Shown here: in pieces, positions 17,580-30,025 of the stretch
Numbering within the stretch: the first letter of the stretch is position 1
Layout of the letters: each line of letters opens with the position of its first letter
Assembly: GCA_018697195.1 (NCBI GenBank)
Contig: JAGMWU010000044.1
Span: 192,805-256,804, forward strand
Direction of reading: 5' to 3'
DNA from: Certhia americana
Taxonomy: Eukaryota > Chordata > Aves > Passeriformes > Certhiidae
DNA: 64,000 nucleotides
Translations under genes and position numbers: made by a program
The notes under the pieces: generated by a model
What the model saw: only the letters and a program-made list of their open reading frames with translations
What the model was told of the DNA's origin: nothing
Database searches by the model: none

Positions 17580-18030
17580 CCTCTCAGCTGGGGCTCCTCT
17601 CCAGGCTGAGCAGCCCCAGCTCCCTCAGCCTCTCCTGGGCACGGAGATGCTCCAGGCCCTTCCTCAGCTCCAGCAGCTCCTGTCCCTGCTGTGCTGAGGA
17701 GCCAGAGCTGGACACAGCCCCCCAGAGGAGCCTCCAGGGCTGGGCACAGGGGCAGGATCACCCCTGACCTGCTGGGAATGCTCATCCCAATGAATCCCTG
17801 GATCCCATTTGCCTTCCTGCCCCCAGGACACTCTGCTGGCTCAGGGACACCTCAGTGTCCCTCAGGACTCCCACATCCTTCTCCAGCAGGTGACCCCCAG
17901 CCTGTGCTGGTGCCTGGAGTTATTCTCCCCCAGGTGAAGGACCTGGCTTTGCCCTGGTTGAATTTCAGACAGTTCTCTGCCCATCTCTCCAACCTGTCAA
18001 GGTCTCTCTGAAAGCCTGCACAGCCTTCAG
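17580..18030 (-). mobile_element. CR1 LINE internal fragment
   Basis: tccaggctgagcagccccag, ctccctcagcctctcctggg, gagctggacacagcccccca, cttctccagcaggtgacccc and aaggacctggctttgccctg match the reversed CR1 3' UTR/ORF2-end region. Confidence 0.8.
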
Positions 18031-18139
18031 GGGAGGTTTGGGGTTTTTTTTTTGTTTTCCTGTGTGGCTAAAACATCTCTTGTACTTCTGTCAGCTCATG
18101 AGCGCAGAGGTTCACCAACACACCAGGAATCTGCTGAAG

Positions 18140-18325
18140 TAATCCAGAACTTTGGGAATGCTCTTCCCAATGCACCCCAGGATCCCACTGACCTTCCTAC
18201 CCCCAGGACACTCTGCTGGCTCAGGGACAGCTCGGTGTCCCCAGGTCCTTCTCCAGCAGGTCACCCCCAGCCTGTCCCTGGGGTTGTTCCCCTCCAGGTG
18301 CAGGACAGAAAACCTCAGGATGAGT
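18140..18325 (-). mobile_element. CR1 LINE fragment, partial duplicate of the previous
   Basis: Repeats gggaatgctcttcccaatgc, caggatcccactgaccttcc, cccccaggacactctgctgg and cttctccagcaggtcacccc found about 390 bp earlier. Confidence 0.8.
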
Positions 18326-18424
18326 TTAAGCAATTCCATGTATTTCCATGCTTTTCCACAGGAAAAGCCTGTTCCATGTATGCTTTCCATCAGTGTCATT
18401 GAACTAATAAATGAGTTATTCAAT

Positions 18425-18555
18425 GGAGATGTCCCAGGAAGGCCTGGAGGTGGCACTCAGTGCTCTGGGCTGGGGACAAGGTGGAAACCAGGCACAGCTG
18501 GGATTCACCTTGGAGATCTTCCCCAACCTAAATGTTCCTGGAATTCTGTGATATG
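18425..18555 (+). mobile_element. CR1 3' end, opposite orientation
   Basis: ggtggcactcagtgctctgg, cttggagatcttccccaacc, then taaatgttcctggaattctg. Confidence 0.8.
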
Positions 18556-21500
18556 AATTTGAAAATTCAGTCACCTTCTGTGACTGAAGAGAGAGTTTGC
18601 CATTACCAAGTCTACCTGCTCTTCTATTTTTTACAGGATAACTTAACGTTTATAATGGTTGCTGTACAAAGAACTCTTCCCCCCCCCCCAAAAAAAATAA
18701 AAAAGTTAAAAGTAAGAGGACCCAAAAATGTGTTCACGAAAGAAATTAAACAGAGTTTGTGCTTCTGAAACTGGACCTGCACTGGACCACCCTAGGAAGC
18801 CCAACTTTCATTCTCCTCCTGTGTGGGCAGGGGGAAAAGAACTTAATTCTATTTTATTACAAGTACAAGCACTTTGTAAACATCAGGAAACTGTTTGAAG
18901 GTTTCCCAAACAAACTCTGGGACATTTACAAAACATTCTTGTTTCTTCCTTTCATCTGGCAAACAAATGTGGCCCCCTGAAATAAACCTCACCTAAAGGG
19001 GATCTTTTGGTTCTCTCCCACAGCACTGAGCAACAGCAAGTCCTGATCCAGCTGTCATTGTTAAAGCATTTTCAAATCCAAATATTTCCTTCCAATTCCT
19101 TTATTCTGACTGGAAGAAGGTATTGGAATATGGGAACACTTGGTGGGTTTTGCTGGTGAAAGAAACCAGGATGTGGCAGAGGAATATCAGGAATATTGAC
19201 AGGGCCCAGTCTCTGTCCTGGGCTGGATGAACAGCACAGGGACTTGATTTTTCAGGGAAAAAATTCCATAGTTCAGACCAACTATTGCCACAAAAAATTG
19301 CTCTCATTTGGAAAGGGAGTTTGTCTGACAAGTCTTCATGTTTATTTTCTAATTTATAAGTCAAATTTGCTTGCTTACTTCAAAAATAAGGATCTAATTT
19401 CCACTCTGAAATAAAGAGCCTGGTGAAAAAAAAAATCATCTGATTTATCACCATCCAAAAACTGTAAATAATTTAAATTCTGCAGGCTACTGCAGCCAGT
19501 CCCTTATTTTAAAATCGTGCATTTTGACAGTCAACCATTTCTGAGCACACTCTTGAACCTGTATGAACTTTTCCACAGGTTCTATTTTGCTTTCCCGTGT
19601 TCATGAAGTTTTGGATTGGAATTTTTTTCCTCACACTTTTATACTGTGAAATTTGTGATATTCCCTTCTTTTTCCAAGTGAGATTCTTTCTTCCTGATGA
19701 TGGAAGACCTTGGACCAAAGTCATGAAGTATTTTATACAACAACACTCAAAATTCTTTTTTGTTGGGGTTACTTTGATTTCTGTCTTGGACTTAAGGAAT
19801 GCTCAACCACCCAAAGAAAAGGGAAAAGAAAAGAAGGAAAAAAAGGGCAAAGGAAAGGAAAATTCCCATTTCACAAACTTCAGTCTCTATCTGGTGGCCA
19901 GACAGCAACACTGCAAGCTCAGCTCTCCCTAAAACCAGAACACAAATTAAAGAGATGCTGCATCTCAGGTCTGAGAGATGCAATTAAATTACAATTATAA
20001 CGTGTCATTAAATAATAAGGGAATGCCCACAAAGGAAGCCCCATTATGTGTCCTCAACGCCCATTTTCTGGGAACTGTGACTTTTAACTCAGGTGTGCTG
20101 TTTGAACTCCCAGCCTTTGAGGATGGAACACACAATAAATTTCTCTTTTTTTGTCCAAACAGATGGGATTCTTCCTTTTCAAGTGATTTTTATTTTGATT
20201 ATGGAGAATCCTGAGCTCTGAGCTGTTTATGGGATGTTTTAATTCAGATTTTTTTTTTTTTTTAGAAAGATCCACCACCATCCACATTCATTAAAAGAAG
20301 AAAGAAAAAAAAAATAAATTCAGCTTGTGTATAGCACATGTTCCACTTCACAAACAGAATAAATAATGAAGATTTCATTGTGTCAGGGCAACTTTTAGCA
20401 AGAATTCCAAGTGTAATTGTTTAATTGACCTGCGTGGCCACACTGGTGACAGAGACTGCTGAAGTTAAACCATCATTAAAAATAACGTGGATCAGGCAGT
20501 GGAAATATCTGAATTAAGGATTTTAAACTGCAGCATGAACTTGGCAATGATCTTGATGTGGTCAATAAAATCTCTGGTCAGTAAAACTTCAAATTATGTA
20601 GAGTGACCTTAGATAAACAGAGATAGAAAGGTGTTTAGCAGTCAGCCTGACCTTCCCACTCCAGGTGTTTCATGAAAGCTGAACTGCTGGAATTTGTAAA
20701 ACTCCAGGTAAATTAATTTTCTAGGAAGTTTGTAATTAAAGTAAAAGAGTTGGAGGCAATCTGAGTATCCATGATGAAGATAAACAGAGCAGCAAAAAAA
20801 ATAAAAAGGAACTCTGAAGCTGTGACAACTTTTAAACTCTTATCTTTTATTCCCATCAGGCTGTGTGGAACTCACATGATGGAACCAGTTAAAACTGGAC
20901 AGAGAAATATTAATTTATTATTACAACTACAAGAGAAAGATCCCAGAGGTCCAAACTTTTCTGTTCACTTTGGACCACGTGCTCCCACACTCCCCTGAAA
21001 CTGAAGCACTCAGCAGCCACAGCCAAGAGCAGGACCCCATCCTGCCAGCACTATTGGGGAAATAAAAGCCTTAAAAAAAAACTCCTGAAGGAAAAAAATC
21101 TACAAAGACAGAGCTGGAAGTTTTTAACTGTAATTTAAAACCTCATAAATAAGTGAAAAACAAAACAATCTGGCTGGTCTTGGAGTATCTTCCTAGAATT
21201 CTTTGATCCTTGTCAGTGATGGGTTTGGGGACCACAGCCAGAAAGCAGTAAGTGCAAGAGAAAATTATGTAAATAAGCTTTTAAGAGCAACTTATATGCA
21301 ATTATTTATATTATTTATATTTAGTATAGAGATCTTTTATATAATTTAATATAAATTCCCATTATTGTTTCCTAACCTTTCATCTGCAACTGTGAATGAT
21401 TCCCCAAAATATGGCCTGCAAGCCACTACAACCCCAAATCCAAGCAGGAATAAAAACAATAAACTCAAATTCAAGACCCGGCTTCCTTTTCTCTGGTTAT

Positions 21501-21884
21501 GAATTAAAATCACTCCAGGAACCTGAACCAGACACTCCATTTGAAAAAAAAGAAAAAAAAAAAAAGAAAGGAGTCAGTCTGCAGGAAAGACACAAAAATA
21601 ACCTGCAGGAACATCATCAGGTGATTCCTGAAGCTCAGGGAGTTGGTGGCAAGGATGGGATTTTTTTGGGAGAGGAGCTTTCCCGGCAGCAGCACCGCGG
21701 CGCTGCGGCCAGCAGAGGGGGAATGGAGCTCGGGGAAAAAAGCTCCCTGGAATCCCGGCAAAGCCAAACTGGGAAAATCCCGATTTTCCTGAGCCCTCCG
21801 GCTGGCTCAATCCACCGGGAACGGCAGCAAAGGGGCTCCAAATCGCTGTCAGTCACCTGCTGAATGCTCACACCACGCAGGGCA

Positions 21885-22490
21885 CTTCTAGGGCACCCAA
21901 ATGGGGGGTTTGGGGGGCACCCAAAAAAATTATTTTTAGGGCACCCAAAGAGGTTATTCTAGGGAATCCAAATGGGGTATTTCGAAGCACCCAAATGGGG
22001 TGTTTTAGAGCACCCAAATGGGGTGTTTCAGGGCATCCAAAGAGGTTATTTTAAAGCACCCAAAGAGGTCATTTTAGGGCACCCTAACAGTTTACTTCTA
22101 GGGCACCCAAATGGGGTATTTTGGGGCACCCAAAGAAGTTAATTTTAGGGCATTCAAATCGGGTGTTTTAGGGCATCCAAATAAGTAGCAAGTTATTTAT
22201 TTTAGGGCACCCAAATGAGTTACTTTTAGGGTACCCAAAGAAGTTTCAGGGCACCCAAACAATTTACTTTTAGGGCACCCAAAGAAGTTACTTTTAGGGT
22301 TCTTTTAGGCTACCCAAAGAAATTTTTTGGAGCATACTTAGAAGTTCCTTTTAGGACACACAATTAGGTTACTTTTAGGGCACTCTAATAGTTTATTTTT
22401 AGGGCACCCAAGCAGATTATTTTAAGGAACCCAAGCAGGTTGGTTTTAGGGCACCCAAACAGTTACTTCTAGGCTGTGGAAAGCTGTGGC
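21885..22490. repeat. 23-bp minisatellite containing TTAGGGCACCCAAA
   Basis: Roughly 25 diverged copies of a unit near 23 bp, core ttagggcacccaaa followed by nggggt or gaagtta and a T-rich stretch. The copies vary by 1-6 bases. Lies in the intron between coding exons 2 and 3. Confidence 0.9.
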
Positions 22491-22774
22491 ACCCAAGCAG
22501 TCCCAAAGGTCCAGGCTGCTGGTGTTAGGAAATTCCAGGAAACTGAAGCTCCTGGGTCCAATCCTCCTCTGTCTGACTGGATGGGAGCCACTGCATGGAA
22601 AAGATCCAACCTTAAAGGATCAAACTTCCTGAATCTGCCTGAAGTCACCTTTTTCCTCCTCCTGTTTTTATGGATATATTAAGATCAAACTACCCAGGCT
22701 TCTCCAACAGCCAATTCCTTTTGCTGCATATTAAACCCAGGATTTTCTGGAAGATAAACATTGGAGAAAAGGAG

Positions 22775-23047
22775 GCTCAGGAGGGAACTTCTGCTGCCAG
22801 AACAGGGACAGGAGCAGAGGGAACGGCCTCAGGCTGGGCCAGGGTGGAGGCCAGGAGCAATTTGCCCATGGCAAGGGTGCTCAGGCCTTGGCAGGGGCTG
22901 CCCAGGGAGCTTTGGAGTGCCCATCCCTGCAGGTGTCCCCTGGAGGTGGCACTCAGTGCTCTGGGATGGGCACAGGGTGGCATTGGGGACAGCTGGGACT
23001 CATCTTGGAGATTTCTTCCAACCTAAATGATTCTGGAATTCTGTGGT
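22775..23047 (+). mobile_element. CR1 LINE 3' fragment
   Basis: aacggcctcaggctgggcca, gtgctcaggccttggcaggg, ggagctttggagtgcccatc, ggtggcactcagtgctctgg, ending aatgattctggaattctgtg. Confidence 0.9.
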
Positions 23048-24854
23048 ACGAACTTGCAAAGGCAGAAGTCACCTCTTGTGACTAAAGAGAGTTTGCCATT
23101 ATAAAAGGCTGGTCTGTGTTAGAAGCTCTAAAAGGAGATGACAGAGACAAGAAGTGGTGGGATTCCACCAGAGGAATAAATCAACCACGCCAAGATGGCT
23201 CCAGCAATGTTCTCTGCAAGGTTCCTTTCCAGAACTGACATTTACAGGACACAACTGCTTTAATCAAGAGAGAAACAAGTGGCAGCATGTTCATGGCAAT
23301 ACCTTGAACAAAAAAAGGATTCCTGTAGGAATGTCATAAAGAGAGAATCTGTAACCTGCAGGGATCAATGGGACACAAACCTCCAGATGTTTGCACATCA
23401 CATCTGGAGAGAAAAGCACAAAGCCTTCAACCACAGAGGTCAAGGTTTTCGTAAGAACAAAATTTGGGTTTTAATCAAGATGAAAAAGAGCTGAAGAAGA
23501 TGAACCAGAGCAGAAAAAGGGGAACCCAAAAGAAAGAATAAGGGATTTATTCTGCAGAGAGACCAGGTCCACAGCAGATGATCTGAGCCACCTGCAGAAG
23601 ATCTCAACTGGATCTGGCTGTGCAGATAAAATCCGAAATGCAGTGCAAAGACAAAAAGCTTTTGAGATTCCCCACAGAGGCTCACACAGCACCTCCACTC
23701 CAAGCTGGAGCCTGGTGAGGAGAACTCTTGGTGGGCCTGGGTGATGGGAGAAGCACAAGAACTCGAGAGAGGAGAGGCAGGGAAGGGAAGTTGTCAGAAG
23801 ATTTCAGAAAGTTGGGCACCAGCAAAGCCAAGAACACTGATTCTGTCAAACTGTGGTGGTGGTGCAAAGACAGCTTAATTGCCATGGTCAAGGTGGCCAG
23901 CTGATCACTGCCTCACATGCCTCATGTCCATACAACCTCAAGTTCCTTGAGTTTGTTTCTAAAGTGCCTTGAAAGCATTTAGGTTCAGGTTTTCTTGACT
24001 GAGCAGACTCACTGTAGAAGTTTTGGCAGACCCTTTAACCTAAAAAACTCCCATAAAATGCCTTTGTAGATCCTCAAGCTAAATATTATTATATAGGAGA
24101 TTTCCTCTTCCTCCCAACTGGCCCTCAGGAAAGGAAACCCACTGCAGGCTCAAACCAGGACACCCAGATTGTCATTTGCCTTGGCCAGCTCCAGTCACTT
24201 TGCTGCAGCCATTGGACATCTCCAAATCCTGGCACAAAACATCCTGGCCATCCTCATCCCCTCTAATCCTTTCCTTCTGCAAAAGTGTCTTCTCACAGCA
24301 CCAGAGCATCTCCTGATGGGTCTGGAGACTTTTCTACCTCAAACATCTTGAGCAGCACACACACTTCAGCTCCATCCTCTTCAGTTAAATATTCCTCATC
24401 AGCCTGAACCAAATTTTTAAGTTCTGACTTCTAGGCTTGATTGGAACCCCCCTCTGCCCTTGTGTTTCCACAAGTGGGATGTGGAATTTTTAAAACCCAA
24501 CAGAACTCCCACTTATCCAGAGCAACAGCAGCTCTTATGGCTCCCAACACTCTGAGTTAGGGAGCTCTTTCAGCAGTCCTACCTACTCAAATAAAATATA
24601 TTTTGTGCAACACTCTGTATTCCAAATACACCAACCAGTGACTCTCCAGTGCAAAACTGTCCATTAGGATAAGTAATAAAGCAATCAGATGCTAACAAAC
24701 AGCACAAAAATTTTTAAAATAGTTATTTTAAAAAGAGCTTTTCACAATTCTCCACTTGGCTCACCTTTCTCTCCCCTATATTAAAAATTGCTACAAGTAG
24801 AAGTAAACTTCTGTGTTCCAGAAGTTTAGAAACAACTTCCAAAACTTTCTAAAG

Positions 24855-25078
24855 TTATAGTATCTATATATATAGAGAGATATATTTTAATATATACAAT
24901 ATATTTTCTGTATATATTACATAATATATATTATATGTAATAAGAGTATACATGTTTATATAGATATTTATATATTATAAATATATTAAATATGCATAAT
25001 ATATAAGGGTATGCAATATATGCATATTGTATAATATATATTTTATATAAATATTTTTAATATACTGTTGTATATTAA
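24855..25078. repeat. AT-rich dinucleotide-like tract
   Basis: About 220 bp of almost pure A/T, mostly interrupted TA repeats (tatatata, atatatt), directly before a CR1 copy and coding exon 2. Confidence 0.9.
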
Positions 25079-25104
25079 CTCCATCCTTACAGAGTTGGGA
25101 GTTA

Positions 25105-26154
<1,050 letters not shown>

Positions 26155-26369
26155 TCACATCTTCACCTGGGTGTCACAACTCACTCAGAATTTGGCTGGG
26201 GTTATTCCAAACACACAAATTTTGTGTATGGATTCCACAAAAACACACAAGTTCTGCATTTCAGGGTTGCTCCCAGCAGCTTCCTGAACTGACTGTACCA
26301 AAGGAAAATCCAGTGTCCAGCCCTGGGAGCTCGTCTTTGTTTGGGGATAAAGTTTAGGGGGATGATGGT

Positions 26370-26420
26370 GGTGATGGGATGATCCCAAAGGGCTCTTCCA
26401 ACCCTGGTGATTCCAAGAAT
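26370..26420 (+). mobile_element. CR1 3' tail remnant
   Basis: gggctcttccaaccctggtg followed by attccaagaat. Confidence 0.5.
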
Positions 26421-28802
26421 CCCCAATTCCCTGTCCTCTGTTTATGCCTCCCTACAAAGAGCAGCAAACAAAGAGCAGCTGCAATCTGAAAGCAAAATTA
26501 TCACTGAAGATTAAATTTAGAAGGAAGGTGTTAAACAGCCAAGCACCTGACCAGTAAAGGGAAATCCCCACTTCCTTTACAGCCCAAACCTTGCAAGAAA
26601 ATAGAAGCACTAGAAAACAGTAGATGGGTACAGCCAAGATTTGGCTTTCTTAAAAATAACTCTGTCAAAAGAAAACTCAAATATTAAAATTGATACTGCA
26701 CCATTGACTCAACACCTATCAGGGCAACAGAAGAATGGCATGGATGAAATCAAACACCACTTTACGTTGATTATATTAAAATATTAACCATTTTAAGTGA
26801 ACATTGCCCAGAAAATTACTTTTAACACTTCTACAAAATGTCCATTAAAAACTGACAATCAGAGTTAATTTTCCATCTCTACAACTTGGTGGATTTAGTG
26901 AATGTTTCCTTTTCAAGATTCACTGAACACTCCTGTAAGAATGGCTGAACATATGTAAGACATCATCCAGTATCTCTACTTATTACTCTTTTTAATTTCT
27001 GAGGTTCTGCTTAACCTGAAAAAAAAAAAAAAATCATAATCTCACTTAGCAACATCATGGTGACTGAAGTAAAAGTCAAAACAATATTTAAATCAGAGAG
27101 TCAAAAATACCACTAATTCTGAAGTGTAGAGCCAGTCACTTTCAAAGGTTTAAACTTTGTATTTTCTTACCCCAGGCCATAGGTTTCCAAGAGAGAGATA
27201 CCTGGCCAATTACGTAATTTAATAAAAACAAATCTAATTTTAAAAATGCTGCCCTTCCTTGTGTTCCTAAAAAAGCAAAAAGCTCAAATATATAAACCCA
27301 AAAATTCTGGCACCATGGGGTTCTCCTTTACTTTATAGGATCTTCTGACACTCCAAAAATCACAACAAATCTGAGGATAAATAATCTGAGTCATGCACTA
27401 CACATTTTAAAAAGAAAGTAAAAAAGAAAGTAAAAGAGTGTTAGAAGTATAATTATCCCACAAAACAACAGTTGTTATTTGATGTTTTGGTTCAGCTGGA
27501 AAGTCTTCCAGATTGAAGACCTTTGCCTCTAGCTGCAGCCAAATCCATGAATTTTAATTTTTTAAATTTAAAATATTTTTGAGATTTGCTATTTGTGACT
27601 GTCAAAGAAGTCCCTGTTGGCATGGAGGACAGTCCCACACCAAATGTGACATCATAAATCCAAACTGTGTCCAGCTAGAACCTTCTAAAACCAGAAACAC
27701 AAATGGTACCACAGCAAATCTCAGAAAAGGGGACAAGAATAGAGCCTGAGCAGTCTGATGATGTGAAGGATGACAAGGAGATGGATGGGAACTGCTTCCC
27801 ATCCCAAATGGAAAAGCATTTGAGTCATCTCCGAAACGGGACTGACCTCACCCCCAACAGCCACCTGGGTGAGAAGTTTGGGCCCTGTAACCACGAGGAA
27901 TTCCAAGGAATTCCATCTTTCCAAGTTGTCCCTGTGACTGGCAGGAGGGCCCCGGAGCTCACAGGCCTGGCCACAAACACAAACAAGTCCCGCTGGGCTC
28001 CGGGCCCTGACGGAATCCCTGCCCTTGTCACATCCCAAACTCTGCTCCTGACACCTGCAATCCTACCCCAGGACATGTAATCCCAAGAGAACACTCCTAG
28101 AAACACTCGAGAAAGGAGGGGGAAAAGAAGGACTGGTTAGAATAGAAATCTTGACCTCCTTTAGTTTTAGGTCGAGGAGTCGCTCCAGAAATAGGGACAT
28201 TTGTGCACAGCCATTAATTGAGGTTCCCAAAGCCTCTGGTGGCTCTGAGATTGCTTTTTTGGTTCATTTGGAGAGCTCCAGACATCCAAAAAAAAATCAG
28301 GGATCTGCTGACCACCAAGGCAGGACTAAAATCCCCTGGCACTTGTTCCCACAGCACATCCAGAACTCCCTCAGGACAGAAATATCTGTGAACAAGGTGC
28401 AGTCAATCACCCATTTTTCCTTTTAACCACGAGTTCAAGCCATCACACCTTGTAAAGCACCTTGGGAAGAAAACGAAGTAAAAAAAACCCCAAAACATAT
28501 GCCAAGATCTCTAAGCATGAAGTACATTAAGGGAAAAGATTATGGATTTGGAGTGGGTAGAATTATCTTACAAATAGGCCTTACCTAATGTTAGTTCAGG
28601 GGAGGCATAAAAATACCCACCTTGATGTGTATTTGCACTCAAAAGAGGCTCACAGCTCAGAACTCTCTGAAAATAGACACACTGCAAAAGTGGATTCCCT
28701 CATCAAGGAGAAGGTTTATTTCTTAAAGCATCATCTCAACACACTGGAAGAAGTTCTAGAATATATTTATTTATTTGGTGGGGACGGAAAATATTTTTGT
28801 CA

Positions 28803-28892
28803 CTCTGAGCACTCTGGGATAGTGGAAGTTATCCCTGAACTGGATGATTTTAAGGTCCCTTTCAACCCAAACCATTCTGTGATTTTATGATT
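28803..28892 (+). mobile_element. CR1 3' end
   Basis: gggatagtggaagttatccc, gatgattttaaggtcccttt, caacccaaaccattctgtga. Confidence 0.8.
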
Positions 28893-29914
28893 TTTCCAAG
28901 CAACAAAGAAATTATTAACTCCAGGAATAACCAATATTTGAGATTGTGATTATTGAGGAGTCTATAAATGGGTGCAAATATTGGAAAAGTTTGTGTAAGT
29001 TTTTGCATAGATTTTTAAGAACTCAATGCAGATTCAATTTCCTGCCTCATCCATTTGAGATCCTGTCATTCCCATTTTGACATCAGTCCACATAACTCAT
29101 TTAGACATTAAATCTCCTCCCCCCAAAAAATATTTTCTGTGGTAAAATTAATCCCCAGCCCTCTCCTTTCAGCTACACCGAGGCACAAATATTCACTGAC
29201 TGATGGGGAAGAGCTGCAGGTGGATCATCAGCCCAGAAAAAAATCAGTGGATTGTAGCCAAAGCCCAACTGGCCACAGGACTGGGAAACCTCCAAAAGTC
29301 TCTTCAACATTTCCATATTTCTGTGTCACAAATGTCAGGAGACAGGGAGATTTCTCTCTGGATCAAGTGGCAGAGTAGTTCCTCTGCTGAGTGGGACTGC
29401 ACCTGAAAATCCCAACAGTAATTCCAAGGTTTCTTTGCATTCCTGTCACCCAGCTCATTAAAGATCTACTTTGCTTCTCAAAGTATCTTTGTGACTCTCT
29501 TTGTCCCTCTGTCACACTTCTACTGAAGTGTTCTATTGAGGTGTATTCGTTGTGAAAGATAAAAAAGGAGGCAAAGTCAGACAAAAATCATTAGAGCATT
29601 TTAAAAAGTGACATTTCCTTAATATGCCTTCCAACTTCTCACCTCACAATTAAAAATTAGCCCCCAAAAAAGACCACTGTGACAGTTTGGGCCCTGTGAG
29701 TGATGCAAATCTGCCTTCAGGACTGACAAAAGCAACTCCCAAGTGTAGCAGCAGATAAAGAGTGATCCTGCTGATAACAGAACCTTTGCAACAGCCTTAA
29801 AAACACTTCCCTGCCAGCTGACTGTTGTGTGAGGTGAAGCAGGTAAAAGCAGTGGGAGTCCCATCAGCATTTATTTCATATCTCTGCAAGTTTAAACGCA
29901 GGAATTCCCCAAAT

Positions 29915-30025
29915 TTGGAAGCACCCAAGGCCATGTTGGACAAGGCTTGGAGCAACCTGTGCTAGTGCATGGTGTCCCTGCCCATGGCAGCGGGTGGAAT
30001 TAGGATGATCCACGATCTCAGGCTG
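29915..30025 (+). mobile_element. CR1 3' fragment
   Basis: ggccatgttggacaaggctt, ggtgtccctgcccatggcag, ggaattaggatgatccacga. Confidence 0.75.

Noticed and set aside
17133..17785. Overlapping open frames with repeated Thr-Asp-Trp-Asp or Ser-Val-Pro-Val-Cys motifs
   Set aside because: Products of the 10-bp minisatellite; present in several frames on both strands.
27703..28080. 125-codon plus-strand frame
   Set aside because: No recognisable family, no splice or promoter context, antisense in the DYRK1A intron; treated as chance.
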